Source: Oxyruncus cristatus
Taxonomy: Eukaryota > Chordata > Aves > Passeriformes > Cotingidae
DNA: 64,000 bases
NCBI GenBank assembly: GCA_013399855.1
Contig: VXAY01000722.1
Location: 1 to 64,000 of the forward strand
Direction: 5' to 3'
A program made the position numbers and the translations under genes. The notes beneath the pieces were generated by a model, which searched no databases, was not told the DNA's origin, and worked only from the letters and a program-made list of their open reading frames with translations. Shown in pieces: positions 26,601 through 38,911 of the stretch. Within the stretch, counting starts at the first letter, position 1, and every line of letters begins with the position of its first letter.

Positions 26601-28799
26601 ACATTTGAGTACAAAAATTCAGATACACACAGCAGAAGCTGTATGGGTGGAATTCTAGAGCTACCCAACATTATCCTCCGGATGGCTGTTGTAAAATGAG
26701 TGGAATACTCAATAGGAAGATTGAGACAAGACAATCTATTAACTCATACTTCAGATGACTGGCTGATGAAGTCCTAGATCACCGTAGGAGTTACTGAGTA
26801 AAGAAATAGCTATGCACACAGACACAGCCTTGTTATCAACCTCTACCAGAATTGCAACTGGACTTTAAATGTGCAAAATCTCTTCTGCTATCACCCTGTG
26901 TTATGACTATTATACTGGCAACAAATAACCTTAAGAAACTTGAACTGCATATCATACAGAACTGCAAGAACTGAAAAGACAGATAAGAAATAGAGTCCCT
27001 GGAATTTATAGTGCAAGATCAGAATTCGGTCAGCATCACCACTCTGATGAATGACCTCATGGAAATTCAGAGTAACTACATTTTTTTCTTGACAATGAAT
27101 GATTGTTACTAACTTCTAAAACATTCCAAATATATCTGCTTTCAAAAATCAAACAGACTGAGAAAAAGCAATCTATGATTATGAGTTCTACGTATGAGAG
27201 AAATTCAAAGAACAAATATAATAATTACACTTTGGACAAGAAAAATAAAGAAGAAAAAAAGGAAGATTATGGATCTGGGAGCAAAAGAGACAGCAGTATG
27301 GAATGAAAAGTGAAATAAAGAAACTGGTGAAGGGTAGGAAGGAATATCTAATACTTTGAATAAATCTTTTAGAGCTATATTAACATCTGGTTTGCACCTG
27401 AAAAAGAGTTACATTTTGTTTTGACTTTGACCCATATTTTTACCTAAATACAACTAAAACAGTTAAACAGGATGAAACTCGAATAATGAGAGAGAAAAAT
27501 GCCTACAGACTCTTGTAACAGTGTGACCAGAATCAAAGGGAAATCAAATCAGCAGCTTCAAAGTGCTTACAGTTTTCTTCTTGGACATTCTCGGCAGGTC
27601 TAGGCACAGACAGAACAAGTTGTATTCCCAGCTACAAGATCGGTAAGAGGTACTTGAATGATCAGCCTTTCACCTCCTTCAGTTCTTCTCCTGAAATGAA
27701 GTTACATACCACCTGCTTTATAAGGAGTTTTTGTTGCATAACATTTGCTAACAGATGGAAGTGTTTTTACGAAAAATCTGTAATTCTGGAAGCTAGACAG
27801 GAGAGGTACTTCATTTTTAGGCTTCCCTCATCTTCCCCCTAAGGGTGTCTGTTGAAAGATATTTTTATCCCAGTTAGGAAATACATAAAAAACAATAGAA
27901 TTATTCAGATAAAATGAATCTGGAAGAAGTGTAAACTAGGCAAGGTTTGAAATGAGCCCTCCAAAGGCTTATCTGATCTCCAAGCTGTATTTTCAAGTAT
28001 TAAGCTAATTAAAACAAACAAAACCCCTCCTTACTGTGTGTAGCATATTCTAGTTTCTGTCAGAAGGCCCTGGGCAGTCTGACCTAACACTAGTTGTGCT
28101 CAATGCAGCAGGTAGTCAGAATGCTGGAGGGCAGGGGTGTTATTTAGGGGGTTCTCAACAGGCTATGGAAATGAGCTGCTGAGAAATTCAGCAAAGTCAG
28201 ATAGAAAGTTTTGCTCCTGGTGTAGGATTACACCATGTAAAATTTAAAGCTAGAGGCTCAAATTGTCTAGAAAGCAGCTTTGCAGAAGAGAAACAGAAGG
28301 CCACTATGAATAAAATGGTGAATGTGAGTCAGCAGTGAGCACTAGTGATGACAAAAATCCATCACATATTCATCTGCATTTTTAAGGCCGGAGCTAGCAG
28401 GTCAAGGAAAATGATTTTGCTTCTCTGTGTGATATTTGTGAGGTGGTATCTGTAGTGCTGTGTTTAGTTTGCAGTCCTTAGTACAAAAAAAAAACCTGGA
28501 AAAACTAGAGTGTGTGTAGCAGAAGAATACTAAGATGGTCAGGGAGTAGAGCACATAACATAAGAATTTAGGAAAGTTTATTTTCTCAACGTGGTAAAGA
28601 AGGTTCAAGGGCTGTTGTCAGTAAATGGGAAGGTATTAGACTAATCATTCTTCTTAGAATAAGAAAATAAAGCTGGACTCTTCCTGTAAGTGTGTAGTGA
28701 ACAGTAAATATTAGCAGTTACAATCTGCAGCAAGGATGGTTTCAGTTAGATATGACAAAATTCTTCAAAGCAGTTAAAACATAAGAAAGAATGTTCTGA
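26601..28799. other. AT-rich non-coding DNA
   Basis: No supported gene. A K/N-rich frame at 27103-27306 reflects A-rich composition. 28020-28400 is a little richer in G+C without any recognised element. Confidence 0.55.
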
Positions 28800-28966
28800 G
28801 ATGACATGCAGTCTCCATTTCTGAGATCTTTGGAGTTTCTGAGGAGATGGTTCTAAGCCATTTGCACCCGTGTTAGACTCACTTTAAGCAGAAGGTTGAA
28901 CCACGTGTCATTCCCAGGTTCCACTCAAGCTAAATTGTTCTATAAAGATGTGATTCTATGATTACA
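28800..28966 (+). mobile_element. CR1 LINE 3' end fragment
   Basis: Motifs CTTTAAGCAGAAGGTTGAAC, CACGTGTCATTCCCAGGTTC and the terminal GTGATTCTATGATTAC are in the order of the last about 150 bases of a CR1 element on the plus strand. The terminal near-repeat is well kept although the body is diverged. Confidence 0.75.
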
Positions 28967-29118
28967 TTTAATCCAGATATTCTTGTGTTGTATTTGAATA
29001 ATGTGATAGTTTTAACATGTTTTAGTCTTTCTGGATGGGACTTCTCATCCTGTAGTTGATCTGTACATTTTATATGTTTGCATCTGAAAAGTTACAGAGA
29101 TGATTTGTCCCAGCCTAG

Positions 29119-29160
29119 TTAAATAATTCTATCAAACAAAGGTAAATAATTCTATCAAAT
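29119..29160 (+). repeat. Two-copy tandem duplication of about 22 bp
   Basis: AAATAATTCTATCAAA occurs twice in succession (from about 29121 and 29143). A small local duplication, probably replication slippage. Confidence 0.85.
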
Positions 29161-30652
29161 GTCGGATTTTCTTATTAAATGCCTATTTATGAAAGCAGAT
29201 AAACAGATGTTTTAAACAGAATAGATTGTTACTGATACTTGAGTCTTCATAAAGGCATCTAATGGTTTACTACAATATTGTTATTAATTATGTAATTAGT
29301 GGCTTCATTATTTTCCAAATGACAGACATGGTCTGTGACATAATTATAAAAATTCCAGGTATTTTCAAAAACAGAGTAAACAGAGACTGAAATGAGTAAA
29401 TACAGTCTCAATCCTATTTTAAGCTAAGACTTACGTCAGTTAATACTACTTATACAACTAGTTTTCTATTAGATTGGTATGGCAGAAAAACAAGCACATA
29501 TTACTCTTGGAGGGGAATGCATATTAAAAAAGTACTGTTTTTTTCAGTATCCTACCACACATGTCTGTGAAGCGCAATAACTGATCTGCAGACAGCAAAC
29601 TCAGTTAAGAGACATTTCAGAACAACCTGCATCTGAATAAGGCATTTGCCAACACAAGGAACCCTGGGCCTTTCCAGAACTCTAATTCCACCTCCAAGAC
29701 TCCCCAGTGGTTTCAGGGAGACAGGAAGATGAAGTCTTTTTCCAGAGCTTTCACACATGATCAGCTGAAGGTATTTGTGGGGAAACCAAAACAAAACACT
29801 CAGCCACCTACCAAAACTAACAAAAAACAAACAAGCAATAACAACCCCCCCAAACAAAAACAAAAATACAAATAAAAAAAAATCCCAACAACAATGAATT
29901 GTGAAAAAAAACAATCTCCTAGTCAGACAATCCACAACCGTAATATTGACTGTATTGGATGTTATGAACATGCTGACAGAAGCACATCCCTTAGCTATCT
30001 TGAAAATGTCAGTAATCATAATAAAATTGAGGAGATCTGTAGGAAATTAGGAAGAGATAAGGATCTGCAAGCACTTAAACACTGGATACCGAATTGTCTA
30101 GCTATCAGATGAGCTGGCAGATGAGACAATTTCTAGAGGGAAAAAGAAATCAACTGGGAGGAAGAGTGATAAAATGCAATTTTTTTTTAAAGTGGAACTG
30201 ATGGAAGAAAACAAACGCAATTTTTCTGTGGCACAGAAATAGAATTAACTTAGAGAATTTATTTTAGACATGCAGAAGAGACAAAACCTTGAAAATGTTA
30301 CCTCTTCTAAAAGTTTCAGAACTAGGATCATTCAGCATCACTCCTTTTAATGCTATCATTATAAGAAGGTTGCCAGGAGAAGAATGATAAAAAAAGCTTA
30401 TATTTAAGACACATTTATAGAAGTAAATATCAATGAAAAAAATTATGGAAGCTGAACTAAATACAACTTATTGTTATCATTATAAAAGTTGTGTTCTAGC
30501 TTATAAAACACGCTAAATAACTTTTTTAAAAAAATTAATAGAACAGCTAGAATATGCTTAATATTCATTCATTCTCAGGAACAATGTAATTTGATGAGAA
30601 TTCATCAACTGAATAGATTTCTCTTTTCCTTATCTTTGTTTTTTTTTGTTGG
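29161..30652. other. AT-rich non-coding DNA with an A/C-rich low-complexity tract
   Basis: About 29806-29892 is an A-rich, C-interspersed simple sequence. Read on the minus strand it gives a 155-codon frame of F, V, L and G (29552-30019) that is composition-driven. A 72-codon plus-strand frame also starts at 29894. No gene is supported. Confidence 0.6.

Positions 30653-30678
<26 letters not shown>
30653..30678. repeat. Poly-T run of 26 bases
   Basis: Uninterrupted T run. No retroelement body or target duplication was recognised on either side, so it is listed as a simple repeat. Confidence 0.9.
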
Positions 30679-30683
<5 letters not shown>

Positions 30684-32689
30684 GTGACAGTTAAAATGGC
30701 TGACATCATCATAATAGTAGAAATAAAACTTCTCCCCTCTTTCAGCAATTAAACAACCGGAACAAAACTGAAATATTCAAAATGCCTGAATCTTTTCTGC
30801 CTCCCAACAACAGTACTGACAAAATACTTCTGCATTTTCAGAGATGCATTAGTTGAAGCTCATTTGAGCACTGTTGAGCTCTTTTGTACATCATATATCC
30901 CAACAAAAAGCAGTTGTCTTTATTATGCTGTCTGACCAGTGATACACTTACAGATGAGCTCTTTTTCACGGTGGTGAATTTTCCTTTCTCATATGATAGG
31001 TGAAGCTTGATCATCATAGTAAGTGGGAATATGAAACAGTGAGAAAAAAAGTGAATATGAAGAAATTTATTTCAAACTGTTACGGTAGCTTCAATTAGGA
31101 AAAAATGTTTATCTGAATGCTCTGTTTGTGAAGGCTTTTATTGTTAGCACAGAAATTACTCTTAGAAAGTTACCACTTTTTGAAAGAAAAATGAGTTTTA
31201 CTCTAATCATAACTTTCTGTCTAAATAATGTGCATGAAATATTTTTATGATAATATTTTTATATAAACATTAGTTATGAGTTTGAATGTACCTCACAGTG
31301 AACCTTCCCCCTGAGTTACAAAGTCTTCTGCATGATATACTGCATTATATATTCACTATTGAATATCTGTTTTAACAAGGGCATGACAGTATAAGGTTTT
31401 TCTGTCTTGATATTACAATAAGTTAATGAATGCTGACACACTTAGGAGAACAGATTAGCAATAAAGCTTTGCCTTTGTTTAAAATTTAGCTTTAAAGTAC
31501 ATGAAAGGTTAAATCAGGGTTGTTAAATCTCTACCCAGTAGACAAATAAGATGGCAATACAACTTCTCCTGTTGGGCCAAACCAGTCATGCCATAAAGAG
31601 TTCTCATATTAAATTCTATGGGTGAAGTATTTTATAAAAATGCTAATTAAAGTTTAGCAAAATCTGGTTTGCTCTGCATTTACTTTTAAAAAATGTCTGT
31701 TCAGCATGGAAAAGTAGGAACATGGCAGATGTTGTGGAAAAATCAGCATCTATTGAGGGTTTCAAGTGTCCTAAAAAAGACTTACTGCCTTTCTGAATAA
31801 GATCAAAAGAAGAGAATTTTTTTTTTAAGAAGAGAAAAAGAAAGTAATTCTAGTGAACAGAAAATCAAATAACATATGCATCTATTTTTTAAACAATCAG
31901 CTACTGTAAGTGATGTGCATTTTGTTCTGATAGTAATAGCTTAAAGATTTATTGTACTTTACTGCTTTTAACTATAGGAATGAAAAAAAAAAAGTGTAAG
32001 GGAAAAAAAACTTACTGATTCTGACAAAGTTAAGAGATTGACCCTGACAAGTAATATTATGTAGGACTAATAGAAAATGTGAGCGTAAAAAACTGACTAA
32101 ATTTCTAGGCATTAAAGGAGGGAACTGCAATCTCTCTATATTTACAGAATAAATGGATTTATGGGTAACTGCATAAAACTACTTTTTCTGAAAGATCCCC
32201 ATGGTTCAGATCATGGTATTCCTCAGTTCAAGGTCTGTTTTCAGGGATACAAAACATCCACTGATTTTAAAAGAACTCCCAAAATAGAAGATCAGTCAGG
32301 AAAAATATCAAGCATGCAATCCAATACTACTTGAAGTTAAAAATTAAAGGTTGAAAACTTTTTACCATCAGCCTCAGATGTTGTCAAATGGACAACAACA
32401 CACCACAGGGTCTATTTTTTTAGACATATACAAATATTTGGGGTAAATTCAATAGTATTTTCATAAATATTGTAAAACCCTAGTCTTAAGGGAGTTACCA
32501 ATTTACTTCTCAAAAGTCACCAATTTCTGCAAGAGATTGGGAAAAATGGATGGCATATTCCAGGCTTTTTTTGTGAAATACTTAATTTTATTCTGAAAAA
32601 GGCCTTCATTATAACATAAATGAATGATTACTCCTCCAGTAGATTAGACATACATAGTTGAGTTACTTGAATAGCAGAGAATTATTCTT
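30679..32689. other. AT-rich non-coding DNA
   Basis: Nothing recognised in about 2 kb. Confidence 0.6.
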
Positions 32690-33300
32690 TTGAAAATTTT
32701 CCTGCCTCGGCCTAGAGTAGATACACCCCTGCTAGTGCTATTTCCAAGATATCATCATTCTGTGATGGTGAAGACAACTGAAGATGAGAGGTAATGTTCC
32801 ATGTTTTCAGAGTTCCACTTTCTAGCCAGCAGTTCTGCTCCCTAGTCACTCAAAGATGGCTAAACCCCAAGACTTATATGAGTGAGGAACTTGTCTGAGT
32901 GCAAGGAGGGAAGAAAAAATCCCAGTGCTTCCAGCTCAGCGTTTGCACAAGGCTTTGTCCTCTGACAGTAACATCTACCAATGTGGGGATTAATGTAGGC
33001 TGAAGGCCTGGAAAGAACCAGACCTTAGCAGCAGGTTTCGGGCTAAGTAGAGCACAGAGGAATTCATCACAGGAATGGAGCTGCTACCCTGAAAGCCTGC
33101 CCTGTCCCCAGGTAACAGCAGTGGCCAATCAAATGCTGCGGTCACAAGTTTTGCCTTATAAAGAATGTTTTCAAATTTGGGGGAGGTTATAAAAAGCAGT
33201 GTCCTGCCAATAACGTTATTCCAGCTCCTCTACCTGCAGAGTCTGTGCTCAATCCCTCTCCCCTCTCTGGGACCGTGATTTAATGCACCATATACCAAGC
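32690..33300 (+). promoter_or_regulatory. GC-richer island with CCAAT and TATA motifs
   Basis: In AT-rich surroundings this stretch has higher G+C and, on the plus strand, GGCCAATCAAATGCTGC (CCAAT at 33125-33129), CTTATAAAG at about 33156-33163, and TTATAAAAAG at 33187-33196. The spacing fits a class II promoter starting near 33220. No exon or donor site follows convincingly. An old LTR promoter is at least as likely as a gene promoter; I could not find LTR ends. Confidence 0.3.
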
Positions 33301-34961
33301 TCTTGAATTATTAGAGAGATGGGAATTAACAAGTGAAGTATAAATGAGAGAAGAAGAAGGGGGATCTGCTCCCACTTACAATACCCTTCAAATCCTATCT
33401 TCTCTTGCTTTAAAGTTATAATTATATGCAATTCATAGTGATGTCATGATGTTTTCATTTTTATTCTCTTTTGTAAAATCAGTATTGTAAGTTAAATATA
33501 GTTACTAGCAGAAAAGGAAAAGAACCCCTCACTATGTTCTTCGATAGTATAATTTTAAGGGTTCTGTAATGTCTTATTTCTATAGTAGATAGAGATCCAA
33601 AAACTTCCATTCTGCACCATGCACAATAAGACATGGAAGATCTCATCTCTAAATGGAAAGGAATGACATGGTAAAAAACTATAAAAACCCTAAAAACTTG
33701 ATAGTGCTTATGTCAGATCTCAGGATAATGAGACTTTAACTTCTAATTCAGTGCATTTTCTTCTCTGTTGTATTTCCTACTTAAATATATCTGATGGTCT
33801 TGGTATATTTTTCTTTTATGCGTTTTACTCAAGGGAAAAAAGATATCTTGTCAGCTGTCTTCAATTTATGTAATGTTATTTTAGCTGACCAACTTATTTG
33901 CATCAGCATTTGGTTTTGTCTGACAGTCTCCTTTTACAGTCTGTGGAGAGTAGTAGACCCTTACATTGTGCCATCCTTACACTAAATATCTAAAGCAGAA
34001 AAACTCTGCTCTGGGAAATCCTACTTTTGTCTTGTGTGAGCCTAGCGGCTGAGATACAAAAGAGGAGTTTCAGAGTTCAAAAATATTGGAGAGTCAGGGA
34101 GGGACAGCATTGTATTGTAAACTACTAGGAAAAGAATAAAGCTGTTCCAATAGCTTTTTCATAAGAGCCAGTTGAGTTATGTTGAAAACATTTTATATAG
34201 AAATTCAGATATGTCTATGCAGGAGAAAACATGCAGATCCAGAGCGCAAAAATGTGAAGACTGTTTTATAAGACTTTCTGTAGAAAACATTTTATGTAAT
34301 TATAAAGAAAATGTTTACTTCTTTCAAGTTAAACACTGGAATACTAAAACCCAAGTGCAACACCTTGGGTTGAAGAGTAAACATTTAACACTACTTACCA
34401 GTTGCAGCCTTCATGACACTTTGCTACCTGTCAAGACACCTGACAGAGCTCTGTGATTTGGCACTCTCCATAGCTTTACCAAAAAGTGTAAAAATTAAGA
34501 AACTGGTCAAGCAAATTGAATATCAAGAATTAAATTTTCATCTGATTGTTATTTTATACCAGAAGTTACTCATATGGTTATCACACAGTTATTTGGTTTA
34601 TTTGCTTTCCTACTTTCAATTTTTTCTTTCCCTCAACAAATTACTTTTTTTGGTTCTTTATCTGTAAATCAAGAGTTATAAAATACCTAGTATCAACACA
34701 GTTTATTTTCCCAGGTTTCTGAGCAGTATCTTAAGCCAACATTCATTAGTAACCCTAGAAAATCCTTCTGCCTTTTGTAGATACCACTCATGTCTTGGAT
34801 AAAGAATTTCACATCCAGAAAATTAGTTCTAGTGGTAGATTTTTGTACTGTATAAATCTAAAATGAGGTGAAGTGAAATGCAGGGAAACAACTGAGACAC
34901 TCATAAGGGCATGCTCCAAGCAGCTACTTGGCAGTATGATCACAGATCAGGGCCCTGTGGA
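33301..34961. other. AT-rich non-coding DNA
   Basis: Frames of 63, 94 and 84 codons on the plus strand (33794-34667) have no splice or start support. Nothing recognised. Confidence 0.55.
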
Positions 34962-35040
34962 GCACAGTGATGTATATTAATAAATAAGTGTAGACATTAT
35001 CTAAATGCCCAGAAGACGTTGATAAAATCTGGTTCAGATA
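34962..35040 (+). repeat. Left arm of a perfect 79-bp inverted repeat
   Basis: Bases 34962-35040 are the exact reverse complement of 35585-35663, with no mismatch over 79 bases. The arm begins GCACAGTGATGTATATTAAT and ends ATCTGGTTCAGATA. The spacer is 544 bp. Identity this high in otherwise diverged neutral DNA implies a recent event or conversion between the arms. Confidence 0.97.
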
Positions 35041-35584
35041 ACAATCAAAGAATGCCTTTGGCACTGTATGACAAAAAATTACACTGATAGTATAGCAAAG
35101 GAGGACAGCATTCCTTATCTGTGGCTGATATGTGTGAGGGACAAAAACATAAAAATATGCATTAAAAAAAATGGAAGAAGAATACAAAACATTAGTCACA
35201 AAACTAAAAAGATTTAACATTTTGTCCTCTTTGTTCAAAAAATACTGCAGACTTTCACATAAATAGCCACAAAAGCTTCTATTTCTGAAAAATTATCAAA
35301 GCCTACCTAATACAGTAAAAAATGTCTACAGCAGCTATTTTGGCAGGTTTGTTGTCAAGTGATGTGGACACTAGGAATCAAAAATTCCACTAGAATGTAA
35401 CTTCAAGAGCAGTGAACCAGATATCTGATTCCTCAGGAAGCCATCATAGACTAGTTTTTTGCTTATTAGGACACACATTAAGTCAAAAGTCAGGTTTTCT
35501 ATAAAGCAGATAGGACCATATTTATGAAAAGCAACTGTTGTTTTATCCTATTCTGTGGTACAATACAAAGTTTTTGTCCTTTGC
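35041..35584. other. Spacer of the inverted repeat
   Basis: AT-rich sequence with no gene. It contains GACAAAAA at 35070-35077 next to CTTTGGCAC, the reverse complement of motifs just outside the right arm. A minus-strand 104-codon frame runs across part of the spacer and the left arm without other support. Confidence 0.6.
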
Positions 35585-35673
35585 TATCTGAACCAGATTT
35601 TATCAACGTCTTCTGGGCATTTAGATAATGTCTACACTTATTTATTAATATACATCACTGTGCACTTTTTGTC
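35571..35673 (-). repeat. Right arm of the 79-bp inverted repeat, within an 8-bp direct repeat
   Basis: The arm (35585-35663) lies within an 87-bp segment (35579-35665) bounded on both sides by TTTTTGTC (35571-35578 and 35666-35673). This looks like a templated insertion: a reversed copy of the left-arm sequence placed between a duplicated 8-mer. There are no poly-A tail and no transposon ends. The TTTTTGTC...GTGCCAAA flank resembles sequence beside the left arm, which may have guided a template switch. Confidence 0.85.
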
Positions 35674-36899
35674 AAGGTGCCAAAAGCAGTATCAGGACAA
35701 GGTCCCATATGCAGTTGCTTTGTTAAGATAAGAAAAAGTTCTCGTGCTGCATGTGAGCAGGTCTTCAACCTGTGTATACCTCCAAGTTTCATCTAGCTTT
35801 GTGTAAGGAATATATGGGTCACATACCAGTTCCCTCTCATTTTATCTTGTTACCTAAGGAACTGTCTTTATTTTTCTACATAGAGGAAAAACAAAACCCT
35901 GCAAGTTCTTTAGAAATGAGGGTACCTCCCAACAGATCCCTAACAAGAGCAATGGACCAGTCCAAGAAGTGCACCCAAAGGCAGACACATTCAGACACAA
36001 ATGAAGTATGCTAAAATACCAGAGGTTTGGTTTGAAGGGTTGTTGCAGTACATAAACAGGCACAGGTTTTCAGTACAAGAGGTCTTTCTTCTTTCGTAAT
36101 CTCTTTTTTGACATAAAATTTACAGTAAGCTGTTTGTTATGAGGATATTTCTTTCATATATTTCATTTTAAATTCAGATTTCTGAATATATATGAGTGTG
36201 TTATTTGAAATTTTAGACATGTTTTGCTCTGCAAACACAGTTTTGTCATGTATAAGCTTACTTGAAAACAATACTGATCTGCAAGTATATAATGATTCCA
36301 GGAAACAGAAAATACATACACAACCTTCAGGGCTGAGCAACATCTAGTATCTAACTTCTAGGGATAGCTTCTGACATATTCTGGAACACTGATCACTAAA
36401 AATGTTGGTGAGATGGACTAATAAGACACCATTAAAATGCATTATTCAAGACACAATAGATTGATGAGAGTAGAATCTTATCACACTGCAGCATCTTGCC
36501 ATTATTAAAGTCTGTCCTTGGAATCTTGCCTAGTATATCTTTTAACAGATTTCATAAATGTTACTCCATTAAAAATGTTCATGGAATATTTTAAGGTATC
36601 ATTTTAGCCTTGGATTTTATTGTGGGGTTTCTTTCTTCCTTCTCGCTAATCACTAATCAGCTTTAAAGTTGAATGCAATTTTATAGAAGCAAACAGTCTA
36701 AAAATGTTCCATTTTCACCATCAAATATATTTACATTAAACCTTAAATTACATTTAGCATCCATTTATAAAGTAAGAAGATTTGTTTTAGTAACATTTAA
36801 GTCTCCAACTTTTTTTTTCAGTTAATACAGTTTTGTAACAGCTGTGCATTTATTTGTCAAAAAGTGTTGTTCATGTCTAGTTTAAGCTTGAAGCAGAAT
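35674..36899. other. AT-rich non-coding DNA
   Basis: No gene or repeat recognised. Confidence 0.6.
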
Positions 36900-37510
36900 G
36901 ATTAGAAGTGATTGTTGAAGTCATGTTTGCTAATTTGTTTGTGCTTTTTTTTTCTCCACCATTTATGTTTCATTAAGACATTCCGCATTTACTCATTTCT
37001 GCTCAAGGACCATATTTTGATGCCCATCTATTCTACCATTTCTGTTGCTCTTGAAATACCTTCAATTCAGTATCCCATCCATTATTGGACTATAGTTCCA
37101 CTTCCAGTTTTTATTCATTTTACTCAATTTTGCATTCCCCTCCTGAATTCCAGTGGTGTTCCCTTCTAGCTTCTGTCAAGCCCTCAGTACAGTGTATGAC
37201 ACTATACTTTCCCCAGTGTCCTATGTCTCAACGGCAAAAGGTGAGGAGGCTGATATGACATCCTCCTTCCTTGTAATCATCACTCCTTTTCACAGTTACG
37301 TCCTTGATCTCCTCTCTATCCCCAAACTCATCATTTCTCCAAACAAATTATTCTTCACTCTTCAGGTCCTCAAGTCATGCTTCCTGTCTCTAATGAGTCC
37401 TACAGGCTCTGCAATTATAAACTCTCTGCTCAGGAACTATTTAGTTTATAAAGATTTATACATGTTTAAAGCAGATAGTTTAAAATTTGGTGTTTATGTA
37501 TTCTAAAAAC
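36900..37510. other. Pyrimidine-rich stretch, unidentified
   Basis: The plus strand is C/T-rich and open for 85 and 117 codons in two overlapping frames (36912-37169, 37153-37506). The residues are those expected from C/T-rich DNA. No domain or splice pair was found; it could be a decayed retroelement like the stretch at 12.2-14.1 kb. Confidence 0.3.
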
Positions 37511-38814
37511 CTCCTTTTGTCTTTACATGCACACTAAATCCATTCCCTCTTGACTTTCAAATTCCCAAACAGAAAGGAAATTTTTAAAAGCCTCTTTTTT
37601 ACCTAATGTTATTTATTTGATTTTAAATTTTACACTGTACTGTATTTATTTGACTAATTTTAAACACATTTTAAGGTTTCTTTCTGCTTTCAGATCATGG
37701 CAAGATTTACTTGGATAAAAGAAAATGTTTCTTTAAATCCGTACAAGTCCCTCTTATACCCATATGACTCCCTCTGATGTCTAACAATATGTAGCAGTAA
37801 AACTCAAAAGAAAATCCAAATCATGAGCAAAAAACCCCCAAATGCAGCAATGAAGAGTGTTATGAACAATTCAAAGGTCTTGTTTCTTCACAAAGTTCAA
37901 CAGACAAGCATTTCCAATAGGAATCTTTTGCAGTGCTGCCTGTAGATTGATTTTTGCTGTTGTAAAATAATAGGATAAATGCATATGAAAACGGTGAAGA
38001 TATTCAGGAAGCATCAGAAAGAGAGGTATAGGTATTATGGTTTAAAATGTCTACACATCATACTGATTTACTCTAAAGTAGTCAATTACAGAAATTAAGT
38101 CAGATCCCAAACTAGTTTAATAAACATGTCCAAACAGCTTACACTTCTACCTCCAGCTAAAATGTCCTCTGTGATAAATATATGTTTGTTTATGCACTTA
38201 CTAAGTAGAATAACCTTAAACATATTTTGTAGTATAGTAAAAGTTCTGTGCTCCATACAATCTACTGTACAGTTTGAGTGCTTCTGAGTAGTCAGAAGCA
38301 AAATCAGGCTTCTTTGGTACCTACCATTCACAGAAAAGAACTAAAAAGGCTGAAAAAATCCTCTTTATAATAATAGATTTAGTATCCTGCAAAATTTATC
38401 ATGTTTTAAAAATCATATTATTTTTCTTATTTACACTTATATAGGTGTAATAATATATAACATTATGCAGAAAAAAAAACCCAGAAATGAAATAAAGGAC
38501 AATAAAGAAATGCTGTTTATTAATTGAAAAAAATAGGTCAGATTTGTGATATTAATTACTTGAGTTTTCAGACAGGGCTTAGTTAATGATCTCTATTCTG
38601 GAAAATCATAATCATGTCTGTCAAGAGAGAAAAATATAGTTTAAAACTGTTCTAAAAACAAAACTGTAATCTTTTGTTAAATATTATTCACTGAGTTGCA
38701 TATAAAATGTGGGATATTCTACAGATGTTAAAATTTTTCATAATTCAAAACAACTCTTTTCCCAATAAGACATAGAGATGTTTCAAAATGAAAAACAGTT
38801 ACTAATAGAAACTA
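37511..38814. other. AT-rich non-coding DNA
   Basis: Nothing recognised. Confidence 0.6.
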
Positions 38815-38911
38815 TAATAAAAAATACAACAGCAACAACACCAATAACAATGATGGTGATAATAGTAATGATAATGATGATGATGATAATAATAACAATA
38901 ATAATACACCC
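38815..38911. repeat. Degenerate trinucleotide microsatellite (AAC/ATG/AAT)
   Basis: A run of CAA, ATG, GAT and AAT units, mixed and imperfect. It explains the I/M/T-rich 62-codon frame seen here. Confidence 0.9.

Noticed and set aside
29552..30019. 155-codon minus-strand frame
   Set aside because: Half of it is the reverse of an A/C-rich low-complexity tract giving runs of F, V, L and G. There is no start context, domain or splice support.
30653..30678. Poly-T as a possible retrogene or LINE tail
   Set aside because: No retrocopy body or target duplication seen on either side.
34924..35238. 104-codon minus-strand frame
   Set aside because: It crosses the left arm of the inverted repeat and its spacer. 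No splice sites or known motif; the reversed copy of the arm has no matching frame extension.
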